Below, piece after piece: positions 35,421-44,216 of a stretch of 64,000 bases of DNA. Position numbers and translations under genes: made by a program. This DNA is from Nocardia sp. NRRL S-836 (GTDB taxonomy: Bacteria > Actinomycetota > Actinomycetes > Mycobacteriales > Pseudonocardiaceae). Below the pieces are notes generated by a model. It did no database searches. It was not told where the DNA came from and saw nothing but the letters and a program-made list of their open reading frames with translations. The stretch covers positions 62,001-126,000 of the forward strand of contig NZ_LGDY01000090.1 in assembly GCF_001279525.1 (NCBI RefSeq), read 5' to 3'. How positions within the stretch are numbered: the stretch's first letter is position 1; each line of letters opens with the position of its first letter.

Positions 35421-36469
35421 CTGCGATCGACCTCGGAATCCCGGGCCTGACCGGAGTTCCCACGACTGACGAGAAGCAGACGGCCAGGGACTACAAGTCC
35501 GACCAGGAAGTCCGCTGGTGCCCCGGCTGCGGCGACTACATCGTGCTCAACACCATGCAGTCGTTCCTGCCGACGCTGGGTCTCAAGCGCGAGAACATCG
35601 TGTTCGTGTCGGGCATCGGGTGCTCGTCCCGCTTCCCGTACTACATGAACACCTACGGCATGCACTCCATCCACGGCCGTGCGCCGGCCATCGCCACGGG
35701 TCTTGCCGTGGCACGGCCGGACCTGTCGGTGTGGGTGGTGACCGGTGACGGCGACGCGCTCTCCATCGGCGGCAACCACCTGATCCACACGCTGCGCCGC
35801 AACGTGAACCTCAAGATCCTGCTGTTCAACAACCGGATCTACGGTCTCACCAAGGGCCAGTACTCGCCGACCTCGGAAGAGGGCAAGGTCACCAAGTCGA
35901 CCCCGATCGGCTCGCTGGACCACCCGTTCAACCCGGTGTCGCTGGCGCTGGGTGCGGAGGCCTCCTTCGTGGGCCGGGCGCTCGACTCGGACAAGGCGGG
36001 CCTCACGTCGGTGCTGCGCCAGGCCGCCGAGCACCGCGGCTCCGCGCTCGTGGAGATCTACCAGAACTGCCCGATCTTCAACGACGGCGCGTTCGACGTG
36101 CTCAAGGACGCCGACGAGGCGCAGCGCCGGATCATCAACGTCGTCGACGGCGAGCCGATCCGGTTCGGCCGCGAGGGCGAGTACTGCGTGGTGCGCGAGG
36201 GCTTCGGCCTGGCGGTCGCGAAGTCGGCCGACGTGGACGCCTCGGACATCGTGGTGCACGACGCCTCGGACCTGAACCTGTCGTTCGCGCTGTCCCGGCT
36301 GTCGACGCAGGACCTCACGCACACGGTGACCGGTGTGTTCCGGCGTGCGGACCGTCCGACGTACGACGACGGTGCACGGGCGCAGGTGGCGGCCGCCAAG
36401 CAGGCCAAGCCCGCTGACCTGAGCAAGATCCTGCACGGCAAGGACACCTGGACCGTGGTCGGCAGCTGA
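35417..36469 (+). CDS. korB: 2-oxoacid:ferredoxin oxidoreductase, beta subunit
   Basis: The thiamine diphosphate and iron-sulfur subunit, 350 residues from a GTG overlapping korA. WCPGCGDYIVLNTM (about 33-46) carries two cluster cysteines, GIGCSSRFPYYMNTYGMH a third, and GDGDALSIGGNHLIH is the ThDP pyrophosphate/Mg motif, followed by the NNRIYGLTKGQ loop. It completes the enzyme with korA. A bidirectional terminator follows 13 bases after the stop. Confidence 0.93.
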   Translation: MTAIDLGIPGLTGVPTTDEKQTARDYKSDQEVRWCPGCGDYIVLNTMQSFLPTLGLKRENIVFVSGIGCSSRFPYYMNTYGMHSIHGRAPAIATGLAVARPDLSVWVVTGDGDALSIGGNHLIHTLRRNVNLKILLFNNRIYGLTKGQYSPTSEEGKVTKSTPIGSLDHPFNPVSLALGAEASFVGRALDSDKAGLTSVLRQAAEHRGSALVEIYQNCPIFNDGAFDVLKDADEAQRRIINVVDGEPIRFGREGEYCVVREGFGLAVAKSADVDASDIVVHDASDLNLSFALSRLSTQDLTHTVTGVFRRADRPTYDDGARAQVAAAKQAKPADLSKILHGKDTWTVVGS

Positions 36470-36482
36470 CCCGCGACCAAGC

Positions 36483-36516
36483 GAAAGGCCCCCACCGAAA
36501 GCGGTGGGGGCCTTTC
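36483..36516. terminator. Bidirectional intrinsic terminator
   Basis: Fifteen-base perfect arms (36483-36497 and 36502-36516) with a 4-base loop, A-rich on one side and T-rich on the other. It lies between convergent korB and the large acidic membrane-protein gene. Confidence 0.92.
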
Positions 36517-36527
36517 TGCGCTACGGG

Positions 36528-38906
36528 TCAGGGTGCCGGCCGGAAGCCCGCCTTCTGGGCGTCGGACTCGGTGCGGAACCACACGTCGGCACGGGTCTCG
36601 CCGAAGTTCGCCGAGCTCTCCGTGTAGTAGCGACGGCCGGTCAGCGTGGCCTTCACGGCGAAGTCCTCGGCCGGTGCGTGGCCGTCGGACCTGGGCAGCA
36701 CCGAGCCGGGACCGAACGGCGAGCGCGGGTTGAAGCCCTCCGGCTGCTGGAACCGGGACGAGCCGGGGCCGACGGCGCCGTTGGGGCGGCCGCCGGTGGA
36801 GGGCGAGAAGCCGACCGGGCGCGGGCGTGCGGGCAGGGCGGGCGCCGGCTTCGGCGCCTCCTGCTTGGGGGCCTCGAACGCCTGGAACGCCGGGAAGCTC
36901 TGCTGGCGCTGCTTGGTGGTCTTGCGGGCCTCGCGGATCGGCAGGCCGGCCTCGGTCACGCGCTGCGGCAGGTCCGACTCGACCGGTTCGGGCTCCGGCT
37001 CGGGCGGGGCGGCGAGCAGGGGCTCGTCGGAGGGCACGAACTTCGGCACGAACGGCTGGTCGTCGATCGTCTCCGGGATCGAACGGGTCTGGCCGGTGGG
37101 CGGCAGCGGCTCGTCGGCGTCCAGCAGCGGCTCGAACAGCGAACGCGGGCGTTCGACGGCCGGTTCGCGGCGGGCCGGGGGCTGTGTGGTCTGCGGGGCC
37201 TGCGGGGTGTCGGCGGCGTGGTCGAACGCGGCGGCGACGGCGCGGGCCTGGCGGTCGCGGCTGTCGGCCGTGTCGACGGGGTCGGTGTTGTCGCCGAACG
37301 CCGAGAACGCCGTGGCCGGGGCCGAGCCGGGGTCGGAGAACGGCTGGGAGTACGCCGCTGGGGACTGCCGGACCGGCTCCTGGTAGACGGGCTCGGTGTA
37401 GGCGGCCGGCTCGTTCCGAGCGGGCGTCTGGCGAACGGGCTCCTGGTAGACCGGCTCGGCGTACGCGGCGGGCTCGCTCTGAGCGGGCGCCTGGCGAACG
37501 GGCTCCTGGTAGACCGGCTCGGCGTACGCGGCGGGCTCGTCCTGGACGGGCGCCTGGCGGACCGGCTCCGCGTGGGCCGCGGGCTCGCTGTCCGGCTCGT
37601 AGGCGTGCTCGTCGTAGACCGGCTCGTCCTGAACGGGGGCACCGAACGCGGACCGGCCGTGTGCGGGCTCCTGCTCGGGCTCGGCGTAGGCCGGTTCGGT
37701 GTAGGTCGGCTCCGCGTAGACCGGCTCGTCGGTCACGTCCTCGTGCGGGGCCTCGGAGTGGTCCTCCTCGGCCGCCTCAGACGTCGGCAGGGGCTCGCGC
37801 AGCGCGCGGGAGTGGGGACGGTCCGCGGACTCGCCATGGCGCGCGTGGGCGGGCTCAGCGTCCGTCTGCGGCTCGGTGAAGACGCCGTTGCGCACGTGCG
37901 GGGCGTCGAGGTCGATCGGCTCACCGAGGATGCCGGTCTGCTCGGCGGGCGACTCGGGTCCGGCGGAGTCCAGGCGGCCCGACAGCTCGTCGCGCAGGCC
38001 GGGGTACTCACCGGTGAGGTCGTTGGCCGGCCAGGCGCTCTCCTCGACGGCGATGTAGGTCGTCTGCTCGGAGCGGGTGTGCTGGGGCTCGTCCTCCTGC
38101 TCGGCGGCCTCGTCGAGGAAGACCTCCTGCTCCTGCTCGGCCCAGACCTCGCGCGGCTGGTAGATGAAGTCGTCGGGGACACCGTCGACCTCGGGGCCCG
38201 CGGTGGGCTTGGCGACGGGCGCGCCGGGCTCCGCGGTCGGTTCGTAGGTGGGCACGTACGAGGTCTGCTCAGCGGGGAGCTCCGGCTCCTCGTCGAAATC
38301 GGCGGCCTCCAGGCCGGACCGCGGCAGCACGGTCGTCATCTCGGCCGGCGACTCCGGCGGCGCGGTGTCGGCGTCCGGGGTGAGGCGCTCGAACAGCGAC
38401 CGCGGGCGGTCGTCCTCGGCGTCGGCGTAGGCCTTCTGCTCGGCGAGCTGCTCCTCGAACCGGCGCTGCGCCTCCTCCGGCGACATCAGCGGGGCCCGCG
38501 GCTCCTCGGCGACCGGAGTGGGCTCCGGCTCCGGTTCGGGCTCGGGTTCCGGCTCGCGCTCGCGCTCCGGTTCGGCGACCGGCTCCTCGGCCACGGCGGG
38601 CGCCGGCACCGGCGCACCGAAGTAGGCGGGCGGCTCGGCGTACGGCGCGGGTGCGGGCGGCAGCGCCATGACCTCGTCGGTCAGCGAGCGCTGCGGCGGG
38701 TTGTCCCACTCGTCGACCTCGACGTCGTCGACCCTGGAGGACGCCACGACCGGCCGTTGCACGTCACGGGAGCGCGCCTCAAGAAGTTGATCTTCGAGTA
38801 CCGCGACCTGCTTGCGTGCGGGCCTGACCATCACCAGCCACGTGAGCAGCGCCCCCGCGACGAACGACAGCAGACTCCACAACCAGACCTGCCCGAAGAC
38901 ATTCAC
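36528..38906 (-). CDS. Large acidic Pro/Glu/Ala-repeat membrane protein with sunset-like C-terminal domain
   Basis: A 792-residue protein from the GTG at 38906 (AAGGGG upstream). A transmembrane helix at about 7-27 is followed by a short coiled-coil-like stretch (ARKQVAVLEDQLLEAR). Then come over 650 residues of disordered, very acidic sequence with repeats of the type EPVYQEPVRQ (period 21 residues). The last 45 residues form a compact domain (RRYYTESSANFGETRADVWF, then DAQKAGFRP) similar to the sunset domain of actinobacterial ArfC-like proteins. The function is unknown; a cell-envelope or division-site scaffold is possible. Confidence 0.85.
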   Translation of the reverse strand: MNVFGQVWLWSLLSFVAGALLTWLVMVRPARKQVAVLEDQLLEARSRDVQRPVVASSRVDDVEVDEWDNPPQRSLTDEVMALPPAPAPYAEPPAYFGAPVPAPAVAEEPVAEPEREREPEPEPEPEPEPTPVAEEPRAPLMSPEEAQRRFEEQLAEQKAYADAEDDRPRSLFERLTPDADTAPPESPAEMTTVLPRSGLEAADFDEEPELPAEQTSYVPTYEPTAEPGAPVAKPTAGPEVDGVPDDFIYQPREVWAEQEQEVFLDEAAEQEDEPQHTRSEQTTYIAVEESAWPANDLTGEYPGLRDELSGRLDSAGPESPAEQTGILGEPIDLDAPHVRNGVFTEPQTDAEPAHARHGESADRPHSRALREPLPTSEAAEEDHSEAPHEDVTDEPVYAEPTYTEPAYAEPEQEPAHGRSAFGAPVQDEPVYDEHAYEPDSEPAAHAEPVRQAPVQDEPAAYAEPVYQEPVRQAPAQSEPAAYAEPVYQEPVRQTPARNEPAAYTEPVYQEPVRQSPAAYSQPFSDPGSAPATAFSAFGDNTDPVDTADSRDRQARAVAAAFDHAADTPQAPQTTQPPARREPAVERPRSLFEPLLDADEPLPPTGQTRSIPETIDDQPFVPKFVPSDEPLLAAPPEPEPEPVESDLPQRVTEAGLPIREARKTTKQRQQSFPAFQAFEAPKQEAPKPAPALPARPRPVGFSPSTGGRPNGAVGPGSSRFQQPEGFNPRSPFGPGSVLPRSDGHAPAEDFAVKATLTGRRYYTESSANFGETRADVWFRTESDAQKAGFRPAP
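37370..37575. repeat. Tandem 63-base coding repeat
   Basis: About three and a half near-identical 63-base units lie in frame inside the acidic membrane protein (the segment TGGTAGAC recurs at 37381, 37444 and 37507). Each encodes 21 residues with the core EPVYQEPVRQ. Repeat number is likely to vary between strains. Confidence 0.85.
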
Positions 38907-39050
38907 GGGTAAGCCCCTTCTAAGACCACGCGCCGACCCACTCACTCGGAAGGGTGAGCGTAGTCAAACTACAGTGCCGTCGAAGATGCTCCGTCACTAC
39001 GCCGTTCAGCGCAAATAAGGGCCAGAAACCGCAGCGTAGAGTGAGGTTTC

Positions 39051-40007
39051 GTGCCTCCCCTGACGAGTTCCGGTCTCAGTTCGGCAGAAGTTCACACCCA
39101 GGGGCGCGGGCTCACCTACGGAGCAGCCGCCTACGTCCTGTGGGGCCTGTTCCCGGCGTACTGGCCACTCCTGGTGCCCGCGGCGCCGGTCGAGGTGCTG
39201 GCGCACCGCATCGTCTGGTCGTGCGTCACGATGGGCCTGCTGCTCGCAGTGCTCCGCAAGTGGCGGCCGCTGATCGAGCTGTCCTGGAAGGGCTGGCTGA
39301 TCGTCAGCGCCGCCGCCGTGCTCATCACGGTCAACTGGGGCACCTACATCTACGCCGTCAACACCCAGCACGTCGTGGAGTCGGCGCTCGGCTACTTCAT
39401 CACGCCGCTGGTCAGCGTGGTCCTCGGCATGGTGTTCCTGAAGGAACGGCTGCGGCCGGCGCAGTTCGTGGCCCTCGGCGTGGTCGTGGCCGCGGTGGTC
39501 GTGCTCACCGTCGACTACGGCGAGCTGCCGATGATCTCGCTGGTGCTGGCCTGCTCGTTCGGCGTCTACGGCCTGCTCAAGAAGAAGGTGCCGCTCGACG
39601 CCACGTCCAGCCTCGCGGCGGAGAGCGCGGTCATCGCCCCGATCGCGCTGGTCTACCTGCTCACGCTCGGCAGCGCGAACACGTTCACCACCGCGGGCAC
39701 CGGCCACACCCTGCTGCTGCTGAGCACCGGCATCGTCACGGTGATCCCGCTGCTGCTGTTCGGCCTGGGCGCGCAGCTGATCCCGCTGACGACCATGGGG
39801 ATGCTGCAGTACCTGGCGCCGATCCTGCAGTTCGCGTGGGGCGTGTTCGTGGTGCACGAGCCCATGCCGCCCAGCCGCTGGGCCGGGTTCCTGCTGGTGT
39901 GGGTGGCGCTCGCGATCTTCACCGCCGACGCCGTGCGGAACCGGCGCAAGCACGTGCTCGCGCCGGTCGAGCAGCCCGCTCGAAGGGAACACGGGGCCCC
40001 CGCGTGA
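39051..40007 (+). CDS. rarD: EamA/RarD-family transporter
   Basis: A 318-residue inner-membrane protein with about ten hydrophobic helices in two EamA halves. RarD features include GAAAYVLWGLFPAYWPLL near the start and NWGTYIYAVNTQHVVESALGYF in helix 4. The family exports small metabolites; RarD itself was named for chloramphenicol sensitivity, and the real substrate is unknown. The start is a GTG at 39051. A short repeat overlaps its 3' end (39985-40004). Confidence 0.9.
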   Translation: MPPLTSSGLSSAEVHTQGRGLTYGAAAYVLWGLFPAYWPLLVPAAPVEVLAHRIVWSCVTMGLLLAVLRKWRPLIELSWKGWLIVSAAAVLITVNWGTYIYAVNTQHVVESALGYFITPLVSVVLGMVFLKERLRPAQFVALGVVVAAVVVLTVDYGELPMISLVLACSFGVYGLLKKKVPLDATSSLAAESAVIAPIALVYLLTLGSANTFTTAGTGHTLLLLSTGIVTVIPLLLFGLGAQLIPLTTMGMLQYLAPILQFAWGVFVVHEPMPPSRWAGFLLVWVALAIFTADAVRNRRKHVLAPVEQPARREHGAPA

Positions 40008-40034
40008 CCCTCAGGGGAACGCGGGGCCCCTGCG
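39985..40034. repeat. Two copies of a 20-base GC-rich repeat
   Basis: GGGAAC(A/G)CGGGGCCCC(C/T)GCG occurs at 39985-40004 and 40015-40034, the first within the last rarD codons. It ends near the convergent polyprenyl synthase gene and resembles dispersed intergenic repeats; the GGGGCCCC core could also fold. Confidence 0.55.
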
Positions 40035-40044
40035 GGACGAGGGA

Positions 40045-41046
40045 TCAGTGCGTGCGGGCGACCACGTAGGTGGCGAGCTCTTCGAGGGCGTCGCGGGCGG
40101 CGCACGGCGGCAGCTTGCCCAGCTCCGTGCGGGCCCGGTCGGCGTACTCGTCGAGCGTCTCGCGGGCGCGGTCCATGCCGGAGGACTTGCGCAGCAACGT
40201 CAACGCCTCGTCGACCAGCGCGTCCTCGGTGATCGGCCCGGCCAGCAGCTCGGCCAGCCGCGTCTCGGCCGGGTCGGCCAGCGCGTAGAGCATCGGCAAC
40301 GTCCGCACGCCCTCGCGCAGGTCGGTGCCCGGCGTCTTGCCGGACTCGACCGACGGGGAGGCGATGTCGATGACGTCGTCGGCGATCTGGAACGCCGCCC
40401 CGATCACCTCGGCGTACCGGCGCAGGGCGTCGGTCTGCTCCTCGGTCGCGTCGGAGAACATGCCGCCGAAGCGGGCCGCGGTGGCGATGAGCACACCGGT
40501 CTTCTCCTCGATCACCTGCAGGTAGTGGGCGACCGGGTCCTCGCCGGGCTTCGGCCCGACGGTCTCGCGCATCTGGCCGGTCACCAGGACCGAGAACGTC
40601 TCCGCGATGATCCGCGCCGCGTCCGTGCCCAGGTCGGCGGTCAGGCGGGAGGCGTGGGCGAACAGGTAGTCGCCGGTCAGGATCGCGATGCTGTTGTCCC
40701 ACTTGGCGTTCGCGGACACCGCGCCACGCCGCGTGGTCGCCTCGTCCATGACGTCGTCGTGGTAGAGCGTCGCGAGGTGCGTGAGCTCGACCACAGCGGC
40801 GGCCTTGACGACCTTGTCGCGGTCCCACTCCGCGCCGAACTGGGAGGCCAGCAGTGTGAAGAGCGGGCGGATCCGCTTCCCGCCCGCTTCCACAAGGTGA
40901 AGCGAGGTTTCCGTGACCGCGTGGAAGTCGTTCTGCACGACGTCGTGCAGCATGCTCTCCACGTCGGCCAAGCCGTTCTGGACTACCTCAGTGAGCACGG
41001 GGTCCACCAACGCGAACCCCGGTCCCTCATGCTCGCTACTGGTCAC
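40045..41046 (-). CDS. Trans-polyprenyl diphosphate synthase
   Basis: A 333-residue isoprenyl chain elongating enzyme with the first Asp-rich motif DDVMDE (about 96-101), preceded by GGKRIRPLFTLLA, and the second motif DDVIDIAS near 220. The likely product is the long polyprenyl tail of menaquinone (GrcC/HepT-like). It starts 20 bases after the nuoN stop on the same strand, so it is probably the last gene of the nuo operon. That would tie quinone synthesis to complex I expression. Confidence 0.9.
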   Translation of the reverse strand: MTSSEHEGPGFALVDPVLTEVVQNGLADVESMLHDVVQNDFHAVTETSLHLVEAGGKRIRPLFTLLASQFGAEWDRDKVVKAAAVVELTHLATLYHDDVMDEATTRRGAVSANAKWDNSIAILTGDYLFAHASRLTADLGTDAARIIAETFSVLVTGQMRETVGPKPGEDPVAHYLQVIEEKTGVLIATAARFGGMFSDATEEQTDALRRYAEVIGAAFQIADDVIDIASPSVESGKTPGTDLREGVRTLPMLYALADPAETRLAELLAGPITEDALVDEALTLLRKSSGMDRARETLDEYADRARTELGKLPPCAARDALEELATYVVARTH

Positions 41047-41065
41047 AACAGCAGACTACGTACAC

Positions 41066-42646
41066 CTAGCTGAGGAAGGTGCCGGTACCCGCCCAATCGA
41101 GCACCAACGTGGGCCAGAGACCGAGCACCAGCGTGACCGCCGCACCCAGCGTGATCGCGACGGTGGTGAACGCTCCCGGCACCGTGACGGTCGGGCCGTC
41201 CGGCGCGGGCTCGCTGAAGTACATCAGCACGATCACCCGCAGGTAGAAGAACGCCGCGATGGCCGAGGCCACCAGGGCGATCACCACGAGCGGCGTCAGG
41301 CCGGCCTCGATCGCCGCGCTGAACACGACGAACTTGCCGATGAAGCCGGACGTCAGCGGGATGCCGGCCAGCGCCAGCAGCAGGAACGTGAACACGCCCG
41401 CGACCATCGGCGACCGCTTCGCGAGACCCGCCCACTGCGACAGGTGTGTCGCCTCGCCGTCGGAGTTGCGGACCAGCGAGACGATGCCGAACGCCGCGAT
41501 CGTCGTGAAGCCGTAGACCAGCAGGTAGAACATCGTCGCGCTCACACCGGGCGCGTCGCCCTCCGGCGTCAGCGCGATCGAGCCGATCAGCAGGAAGCCC
41601 GCGTGCGCCACCGAGGAGTACGCGATCATGCGCTTCACGTCGGTCTGCGTGAGGCCGAGCACAGCGCCGATCACCATCGACACGACCGCGACGCCGTACA
41701 GCACGCCGCGCCACTCCCACTGGGTGTTCTGGAACGCCACGGTGAGCACGCGCAGGATGCCGCCGAACGCGGCGACCTTGGTGCACGCCGCCATGAAAGC
41801 CGTCACCGGCGTCGGCGCACCCTGGTACACGTCCGGGGTCCACGCGTGGAACGGGCCGACCGCCGCCTTGAACAGCAGACCCACCACCAGCAGACCGAAG
41901 CCCGCGAACAGCAGCGTGTCCGAGCGGTCCGTGCCGGCCGCGGCGGACGCGATCGCCGAGAGCTTCACCGAACCGGCGAAGCCGTACAGCAGCGCGATGC
42001 CGTAGAGGAAGAACGCCGACGCGAACGCACCGAGCAGGAAGTACTTCACCGCTGCCTCCTGCGAGAGCAGGCGGCGCCGGCGGGCCAGGCCGCACAGCAG
42101 GTACAGCGGCAGCGACATGACCTCCAGCGCGATGAACATCGTCAGCAGGTCGTTCGAGGCGACGAACGTCATCATGCCGCCGAGCGCGAACAGCATGAGC
42201 GGGAAGACCTCGGTCTGCATGCCGGTCTTCGACGCCTGCGCGCGGTCCTGGACGGTGCCGGGACGGATCGCGGCCTGCCCCACGAACACGCCGCCGGGCT
42301 CCACCGAGCGGTCCGCGATCAGCAGCAGGCTGCCGAACGCCAGCACCAGCAGCGTGGCCCAGAGGAAGAGCGACGGCGGGTCGACGGCGACCGCGCCCGC
42401 CAGCGTCGCGACGCCGGCGGCCGGGTGGTCGTCCGAGGCCGCGTAGGAGATCAGCGCACCGGTGGCGCCGACCAGCGTGAGCAGCGACAGCACGAGCTGC
42501 ACCGCCCACCGCTGGTGCTTGGGCAGCAACGCTTCGAGCAGCACGCTGACACAGGCCGCGCCGAGCACGATCAGCACCGGCGCGACGGCGTGGTAGTCGA
42601 TCTCCGGCGCCTGGATCTGCTGCGCCTGTGCGAACAGGAGGTTCAC
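41066..42646 (-). CDS. nuoN: NADH-quinone oxidoreductase subunit N
   Basis: One of three antiporter-like proton-pumping subunits of complex I, 526 residues, with about 14 membrane helices. The conserved Lys/Glu-bearing helices include FMAACTKVAAFGGILRVL and AYSSVAHAGFLLIGSIAL. The GTG at 42646 lies one base before the nuoM stop. It is the last of the fourteen core nuo genes and is followed by a polyprenyl synthase. Confidence 0.97.
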   Translation of the reverse strand: MNLLFAQAQQIQAPEIDYHAVAPVLIVLGAACVSVLLEALLPKHQRWAVQLVLSLLTLVGATGALISYAASDDHPAAGVATLAGAVAVDPPSLFLWATLLVLAFGSLLLIADRSVEPGGVFVGQAAIRPGTVQDRAQASKTGMQTEVFPLMLFALGGMMTFVASNDLLTMFIALEVMSLPLYLLCGLARRRRLLSQEAAVKYFLLGAFASAFFLYGIALLYGFAGSVKLSAIASAAAGTDRSDTLLFAGFGLLVVGLLFKAAVGPFHAWTPDVYQGAPTPVTAFMAACTKVAAFGGILRVLTVAFQNTQWEWRGVLYGVAVVSMVIGAVLGLTQTDVKRMIAYSSVAHAGFLLIGSIALTPEGDAPGVSATMFYLLVYGFTTIAAFGIVSLVRNSDGEATHLSQWAGLAKRSPMVAGVFTFLLLALAGIPLTSGFIGKFVVFSAAIEAGLTPLVVIALVASAIAAFFYLRVIVLMYFSEPAPDGPTVTVPGAFTTVAITLGAAVTLVLGLWPTLVLDWAGTGTFLS

Positions 42647-42647
42647 G

Positions 42648-44216
42648 TCACTTGCCTTCCTGCACGGAGACCGGGTCGGTGACGCCGACCTCGGTCAGCG
42701 TCGCCCCGACAGTCGGGGTGATGACGTCGAGCACCGGCTGCGGGTAGAACCCGAGGGCCAGCACGATGACGACGAGCGGGGCCAGAACAGCGATCTCGCG
42801 CTTGTTCAGGTCGCCGATGGCCGTCTTCTTCTCCGGGTCGCCGACGGCGCCCGGACCGGCAGCGGCACCCACGAGCGCGTCGCCGCGCAGCGGGCCGGTC
42901 ATCATCCGCTGGTAGAGCCACAGCACGTAGAGCGCCGCGAGCACCATGCCGACCGTCGCGAGGATCGTGTAGACCGGCTGCGTCGGGAACGAGCCGATCA
43001 GCACCAGGAACTCCGAGACGAACGAGTTCGTGCCCGGCAGCGACAGCGTGGTCAGACCCGAGATGAGCAGCATGCCCGCGAGCACCGGCGCCACCTTCGA
43101 CATGCCGCCGTAGTCCGAGATCAGCGACGAACCACCGCGCGCGATGATCATGCCGACCACCAGGATCAGCATGCCGGTCGAGATCGAGTGGTTCAGCATG
43201 TACGACACCGAGCCCACGCCGGCCTGCGACGTGAACGCGAAGATGCCGAGCGCGATGAAGCCGAAGTGCGCGATCGAGACGTACGCGAGGAACCGCTTCA
43301 TGTCCCGCTGGCCCGTGGCGAGCAGCGATCCGTAGAGGACACCGGCCACGGCGAGCACCAGGATGTACGGCGCCAGGTTCTTCGACGCCGTCGGGAACAT
43401 CGGCAGCAGGTAGCGCAGCATGCCGAACGTGCCGACCTTGTCCAGGATGCCGACGACGATCACCGTGACGCCGATGGGCGCCTCGGCGGCCGCGTCGGGC
43501 AGCCAGGTGTGGAACGGCACCAGCGGCGCCTTGATCGCGAACGCCAGGAAGAAGCCGAGGAACAGCCAGGTCTGCGTCGTCGGGTCGGCGTCGCGCACGA
43601 CCGTCACGAGCGTGGCCCAGTCGAACGTGCCCTTGCCCAGCTCGTCCGACGCCATGGCGTAGGCGCCGATCGCGGAGGCCAGCATGATCAGGCCGCCGAG
43701 GAACGAGTACAGGAAGAACTTGACCGCCGCGTACTGCCTGCGCGCGCCGCCGTAGCCGCCGATCAGGAAGTACATCGGGATCAGCATGACCTCGAACAGC
43801 ACGTAGAACAGGAAGACGTCGGTGGCGGCGAACACCGCGACCGTCACGGCCTCCTGCACCAGGATCAGCGCGAGGTACCCGCCCTGCGACCGGCCCTCCG
43901 GCAGCCGTTCGGTCCACCCGGCACCGATCACCAGCGGGATCAGCAGCGCGATCACCGCGATCATCACCAGCGCGATGCCGTCGATGCCGAACGACAGCCG
44001 GACGCCGAACGACTCGATCCACGTGACGCCGGACGCGAGCTGGATGCGCTGGCCGTCCGGGTCGTAAGCCGTCCACAGCAGGACCGCCAGCACGAGCTCG
44101 ACGACCGAGAAAGCGAGCGCGACGAGCTTGGCTTTCGTGTCGTCCTTGCGCAGGAACGTCACCACCAGCGCGCCGACGAGCGGCACGACCAGCAGCGCGA
44201 TCAGGACCCAGTTCAC
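42648..44216 (-). CDS. nuoM: NADH-quinone oxidoreductase subunit M
   Basis: Antiporter-like proton-pumping subunit, 522 residues. The conserved membrane Glu is in FYVLFEVMLIPMYFLIGGYG (about helix 5) and the broken-helix Lys in FAIKAPLVPFHTWLPDAAAE. It starts at a GTG at 44216 overlapping the nuoL stop by 4 bases and has the usual length. Confidence 0.97.
   Translation of the reverse strand: MNWVLIALLVVPLVGALVVTFLRKDDTKAKLVALAFSVVELVLAVLLWTAYDPDGQRIQLASGVTWIESFGVRLSFGIDGIALVMIAVIALLIPLVIGAGWTERLPEGRSQGGYLALILVQEAVTVAVFAATDVFLFYVLFEVMLIPMYFLIGGYGGARRQYAAVKFFLYSFLGGLIMLASAIGAYAMASDELGKGTFDWATLVTVVRDADPTTQTWLFLGFFLAFAIKAPLVPFHTWLPDAAAEAPIGVTVIVVGILDKVGTFGMLRYLLPMFPTASKNLAPYILVLAVAGVLYGSLLATGQRDMKRFLAYVSIAHFGFIALGIFAFTSQAGVGSVSYMLNHSISTGMLILVVGMIIARGGSSLISDYGGMSKVAPVLAGMLLISGLTTLSLPGTNSFVSEFLVLIGSFPTQPVYTILATVGMVLAALYVLWLYQRMMTGPLRGDALVGAAAGPGAVGDPEKKTAIGDLNKREIAVLAPLVVIVLALGFYPQPVLDVITPTVGATLTEVGVTDPVSVQEGK

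Noticed and set aside
37370..37575. CRISPR-like array
   Set aside because: The evenly spaced repeats are in frame within a coding region, have no unique spacers and encode a 21-residue peptide repeat.
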